Origin: Patiria miniata | Lineage: Eukaryota > Echinodermata > Asteroidea > Valvatida > Asterinidae | Length of the DNA stretch: 64,000 nucleotides | Assembly: GCF_015706575.1 (NCBI RefSeq) | Contig: NW_024037075.1 | Location: 12,771,746 to 12,835,745 of the forward strand | Direction of reading: 5' to 3' | Part shown: positions 61,217 through 64,000 of the stretch, in pieces | How the letters are laid out: each line of letters begins with the position of its first letter | Position numbering within the stretch: the first letter of the stretch is position 1 | Program-made: the position numbers and the translations under genes | Notes under the pieces: generated by a model | The model's database searches: none | The model's input: only the letters and a program-made list of their open reading frames with translations | Told to the model about the DNA's origin: nothing

Positions 61217-64000
61217 GAGGCCTCTAATCGAGGTGACCAATCGAAGCACCCTGTGATTGGTCTGTCTGATGCTGGGGGGGGGGGGGGCAGTCTTGGATGC
61301 TACAGTGATGGTGCTCAATCTCTGTAGCGTCCATGGGTGTCAATTGGTTGGGGATGGGGGAGTGGTGGACGAGTCCCACTTTTTTTATCCCCGAAAAAAC
61401 ACTCTGACCACGGTTCCATGGTGCAGGCCTACTGATGTGAAGCAGTGTAATAACAAATAAAAACCTTGTCATGGTGACTGACTCACTTGAAGTTATTGAC
61501 ACGTTTAAAAACAGGCAAAATCAATTCCGTGTGAGCCACTTCAATGAAAACTCCGCACCGCGCCACTAATATGAAAAATTAAAAATTCCTGTGGAAGACA
61601 AGGTGATGACCTTTTCTATAACACGCTCATTTTTTTTTCTCAATATACTCTATTTGCTACAAAAAATGGTGAACTTGGATCCAGATCATTCTGACTCACC
61701 CTGTACACTTCAAGATCATCGACAGTTCCAGATCGTTTGATTTTAAATAAAAATTTATTAAATTGTAACCAACTTTTTTTTGGGAGATTTTTTTTTACCA
61801 ATTTGAAGGTCTTTTATTTAGCAATTGGCGGGGAACTTCTTAAAAAACATTACCCATGATCCAGTTCGGCAAAATATCCGCTTGTTTTGTAACTGGCCTG
61901 TGAAAAGAGGTGCATAAAGGCACAATTCTGTTCTCCTTTGGAAGGTAGCCAACATTCATCATTTCTGTTTTCTTTTCAGTAATAGGTTTTCTTGTAAGGA
62001 AATAATCTCAAGTATCACTGGGTAATAACGATTTTGACATTTGAATTATTTTGCCGTTATCCCCGCGTGCGACTGTTGCGCATCACCCATGCACATGATG
62101 CAGTTTTGTGTGCAGTTTAGATGATGAAGGCGTAACACACGACGCGCGCTGAGTGTGCTGTGAATGATGACTTTATACCGGTACATGTACCAGCTAGGTA
62201 GCGCAGCGTGCGTGATCCGGAGCTGTCGAGAGTGATCCGCAACTGTCGGGTTCAGTCCTGTACAAAAGCCATGATTGATTTCCCTTTAAGTTGAGTGTGC
62301 GTGAAAATATTTGGTTTTAACTTGAAGAGGAGGAATTGTACCACCAATGATGTCACTTGGACACGGAAACTCCAAACATGGGCGGGTGTAAAGCGGTATA
62401 TAAACAGTCATCTGGAACTGTTGCACTGAAAGTATTTTGCTCCAAAAAAAATTGGTAAAAGTGGTCAGAAATTGCCTCTGATGGGACCACAGAGCGTCTA
62501 GAACCCCTAAATGTTCCTGGGCCATTATCGGGCCCCATACCCCACGTCTTTAGGGCTTTGCCCTTTGCGCTCGCATTACTTTAGATCAACGTATGTCTCT
62601 TCCCCCCCCCCCCCCCCCCCCCCCCCAGAAGAGAAGCGATGGTGCCCTTGTAGCATCCATGCTGAGTAGACACTTTTTTCACTGCAGTGGATCGTTACGG
62701 CGGCAATCTTGTACTGACGCTGTACGGGCCTGTCTTTTAGTTACGATCAAATTAGAGTCAAGAGTGTTTTTTATCATTTAAAAATGACATTTTCAACCTC
62801 AAGCAGACTTCTCAGTTCTCTCAATTCTAATGATACTTTTTTTGTAATTTTGAACAGTTTCTTTGGGTAGTAATAACTATTTTTGTACGCGGTTTACGAT
62901 TATTGTACTCGGTTTAGGTGCCGTGCAATTTAGCTTTGCTGATAGACATCAGCAATCACCCTCTAATGATATTTGACCAGTTAACGCCGGAATTATTTTG
63001 ACAAGAACGATTATTAGAGTGGGACTCGAACCCACGACCTCCTGCTATTCAACCGCTGGATTATCCAACTTGAGGCTTTGAAATCTATGTTTTAAAATGT
63101 TTTTTTCTTTAATTTGCGGCTGGATTTGTTGGTGAAAGCATCAGGGCTTTGTACAGGGAAGTGACAGGTTGAAGATTAAATTTCAGGTACGTACTTTTTT
63201 CAACATACTGGTATTTGTAACAATTTTATTGGACCGTTACATTGGCTATTAAATAAAATGGCTCCTAATAAGTGAAAGGCTTGATAGAGCCTTTGTAGAG
63301 TTGGTCCAGACATTAGTGCCAGTTTTAAAATGTAGGCCTACTTCCAAATAATCATTCCAGCAGTTTTTAGTTGCATTTTTTATTATAATTTATCTTAATG
63401 CCAATTTTACAATATGTCAGTAGATGTATTTGCTGTATCATGTATGTTTAATTGTTCATATCATTCCAAGCTATGCAGGCCTATACATGTGTTGACTAAA
63501 GGCTCAAAGGTGAATTAATTTGCATTGAATTGATGCTGAGCTTAGAATAACACTTCTGAACACATGATGAAATCACGCCATTTGATAAGGAAAGTCACCC
63601 ATTGACTCGTCAACTTTGTAGATCTTTCCATGACAACAGACCAAACAAAACACTTCAGCGTGGACTTCAGTGTTGACTTAAAACAATTTGGGAAAACCCA
63701 GATGTATTTCTGTAGGCCTACTGGGACAAATGTAGGTTAATATAATATCGATACGTGATTTGCCAGGGTTTAAAACAGCCTAGTTATATTTTTGTACTAA
63801 GATATATTAGGTGCAAAAATAGACTCCTTAGGACAAGATATAAATATTGAAAGTGCATGTTTTGTTTTATTGGGTGCAACCTGCTTGCATGTGACAGAAT
63901 ATCAAAGTCATTTGTGAATCATTAACTTGTAAAGTTTGAGTCAATGCCATATATGGACATTTATCGAGATTAATTTGCATAATGTAGTTCCGTCGAGTGG
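61217..64000. repeat. Right copy of the long direct repeat
   Basis: Same orientation and order as 1-2890, with a long poly-C tract at 62,602-62,625 where the left copy has a shorter C run near 1385. It runs off the window. If homology continues, a start codon like that at 3480 should lie about 0.6 kb beyond the end. No coding exon inside. Confidence 0.85.

Overview
The window is animal nuclear DNA, not bacterial. Genes are split by GT-AG introns, intergenic sequence is AT-leaning and crowded with transposon relics, and the recognisable genes are metazoan. The mix (NACHT-LRR receptor, Piwi, Ty3/gypsy and Penelope elements, many hAT, mariner and TTAA-flanked MITEs, tRNA-derived SINEs) suggests a marine invertebrate, perhaps an echinoderm, hemichordate or amphioxus. 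The species cannot be fixed from the sequence alone.

Layout, all genes on the + strand. (1) 1-2,890 is a gene-free flank that recurs in direct orientation at 61,217-64,000, so the window is probably one period (about 61 kb) of a tandem segmental duplication. (2) 3,480-10,650 is a three-exon NLR gene (917 aa by my splicing): a short N-terminus with a RHIM-like or amyloid-like stretch on its own small exon, then NACHT and LRRs with recent 168-bp repeat expansion. (3) 10,651-17,270 is intergenic with nested MITEs. (4) 17,271-18,270 is a broken copy of the 5' half of a CoA synthase gene (COASY). (5) 19,941-23,601 is a broken copy of the 3' half of the complex I subunit NDUFV1. (6) 25,180-40,750 is a Piwi-family gene with 16 in-phase exons, open throughout, a complete DEDH catalytic set and a normal C-terminus; its first exon(s) were not found. 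(7) 41,180-41,640 is a 26-bp satellite. (8) 42,028-47,227 is a Ty3/gypsy retrotransposon on the - strand with a hAT MITE in its 5' LTR. (9) 47,367-49,397 is a foldback element built of CCCATGG repeats. (10) 53,700-59,400 is a composite of nested foldbacks, a hAT-type element and a Penelope-like element. (11) 59,400-61,200 holds two further foldback elements.

Functionally, a candidate innate immune sensor (NLR) and a candidate transposon-silencing nuclease (Piwi) sit in one apparently duplicated, repeat-rich block, separated by two decayed fragments of housekeeping genes. No operon-like co-regulation can be claimed. All exon boundaries are by eye from splice consensus, reading phase and family knowledge.
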